Below are positions 5,323 to 5,707 of a stretch of DNA of 5,707 nt, piece by piece. The stretch spans positions 1 to 5,707 of the forward strand of contig JBDKGX010000149.1 in assembly GCA_039797965.1 (NCBI GenBank). Direction: 5' to 3'. The number at the start of each line of letters is the position of its first letter. The stretch's first letter is position 1. A model generated the notes under the pieces. The model did no database searches. It worked only from the letters and a program-made list of their open reading frames with translations, and was not told where the DNA came from. The translations under genes and the position numbers were made by a program. This DNA comes from Thiofilum sp039797965. GTDB taxonomy: Bacteria > Pseudomonadota > Gammaproteobacteria > Thiotrichales > Thiotrichaceae.

Positions 5323-5707
5323 TCCCAATCCCTTGGATCAACTCTATAGTAGCCTTTTAACTCATTGAATAAATCAGGGTGGCGCTGATGCATAGCCTGA
5401 GGCTGCTCAAAAAACACTTCTGTCACAACGGCGAAAAACTCTGCCGGATTAGTCGCACCATAGTAATCCAATAAGGTGTCGTCACCTTGAAGTGCCGCCG
5501 CTTGTAATGCCTCAAATTCGCGCTGAAACACATCCGCCCAACGCTGATAACGTTTCTTATTGGCGAGTACGGGAGCACCATTCACCGCCCCCGCCTCGCT
5601 GTCTAATTGATGGGCAAACTCATGCAGTACTAAATTCATGCCATCATGGCGATCTTGATTACCCTTTAATACATCTTCCCACGACAAAATCACTTTACCG
5701 CTCTGCA
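5319..5707 (-). CDS. mtfA: MtfA-like zinc peptidase (M90 family), N-terminal part off the window
   Basis: C-terminal 128 codons of a zinc metallopeptidase like E. coli MtfA, a cytosolic protein of about 265 residues that binds the repressor Mlc and has aminopeptidase activity. The frame stays open to the right edge. The GTG at 5691-5693 is internal, because the residues before it (QSGK) continue the conserved run into VILSWEDVLKG. The zinc motif HEFAH is encoded at 5610-5624 and is followed by QLD, as in the family. About 61 residues after the first histidine comes NPAEFFAVVTE, whose first glutamate matches the third zinc ligand of MtfA by my recollection. The end, YYRVDPRDW, is also typical. 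It has no evident link to the efflux genes. Its stop overlaps that of the exporter by 4 bp on the opposite strand. The gene symbol reflects family resemblance; a role in Mlc control is not implied. Confidence 0.88.
   Translation of the reverse strand, partial: QSGKVILSWEDVLKGNQDRHDGMNLVLHEFAHQLDSEAGAVNGAPVLANKKRYQRWADVFQREFEALQAAALQGDDTLLDYYGATNPAEFFAVVTEVFFEQPQAMHQRHPDLFNELKGYYRVDPRDWD

Noticed and set aside
5299..5332. Possible terminator GGGAT...ATCCC at the convergent junction
   Set aside because: Arms are only 5 bp with an 18-24-nt loop and no T-run follows on either strand.
5691..5693. GTG as the true start of the M90 peptidase
   Set aside because: It would remove more than half of a protein of about 265 residues, and the frame is open and conserved-looking to the window edge. 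The gene is treated as partial.

Overview
The window is an ordinary-looking stretch of a Gram-negative chromosome carrying a drug- or solute-efflux locus. Every base except one 213-bp divergent intergenic gap is coding, and no mobile element, RNA gene or CRISPR array is visible. The lipoprotein adaptor, the AcrB-type pump, the RhtB-type exporter and the MtfA-type peptidase all point to Pseudomonadota, most likely a gammaproteobacterium of moderate GC. A finer placement (for example Thiotrichales) would be a guess.

Layout. Positions 1-4243, minus strand: a three-gene unit read right to left, tetR-family repressor (3575-4243), periplasmic adaptor lipoprotein (2022-3584) and RND pump (1-2019, cut by the left edge after 673 codons). 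The repressor and adaptor genes overlap by 10 bp, and the adaptor and pump are 2 bp apart, so this is a single operon with probable translational coupling. No outer-membrane channel gene is in view. It may lie beyond the left edge, or a TolC encoded elsewhere may serve. Positions 4244-4456: the divergent regulatory region. It holds a good sigma-70 promoter for the repressor operon (TCGACA, 17 bp, TATAGT). Two matching 13-bp dyads, TGACTnnnGGTCA, are placed exactly where a repressor would block that promoter, one inside the spacer and one just after the start point. An extended -10 element faces the other way. Positions 4457-5322, plus strand: an 80-residue two-helix membrane protein overlapping by 1 bp a LysE/RhtB-type exporter. 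Positions 5319-5707, minus strand: the C-terminal part of an MtfA-like (M90) zinc peptidase, cut by the right edge, whose stop codon overlaps the exporter's stop.

How it fits together. The repressor probably senses a pump substrate, releases its own promoter, and so raises repressor, adaptor and pump together. The adaptor is the most distinctive protein: its coiled-coil hairpin has about 14 regular heptads per arm, much longer than in AcrA, and ends in the tip motif used to dock TolC-type channels. The divergent pair looks like a second small export unit with its own promoter. I see no exotic new system here. The best leads are the operator layout, the long hairpin and the small membrane protein.
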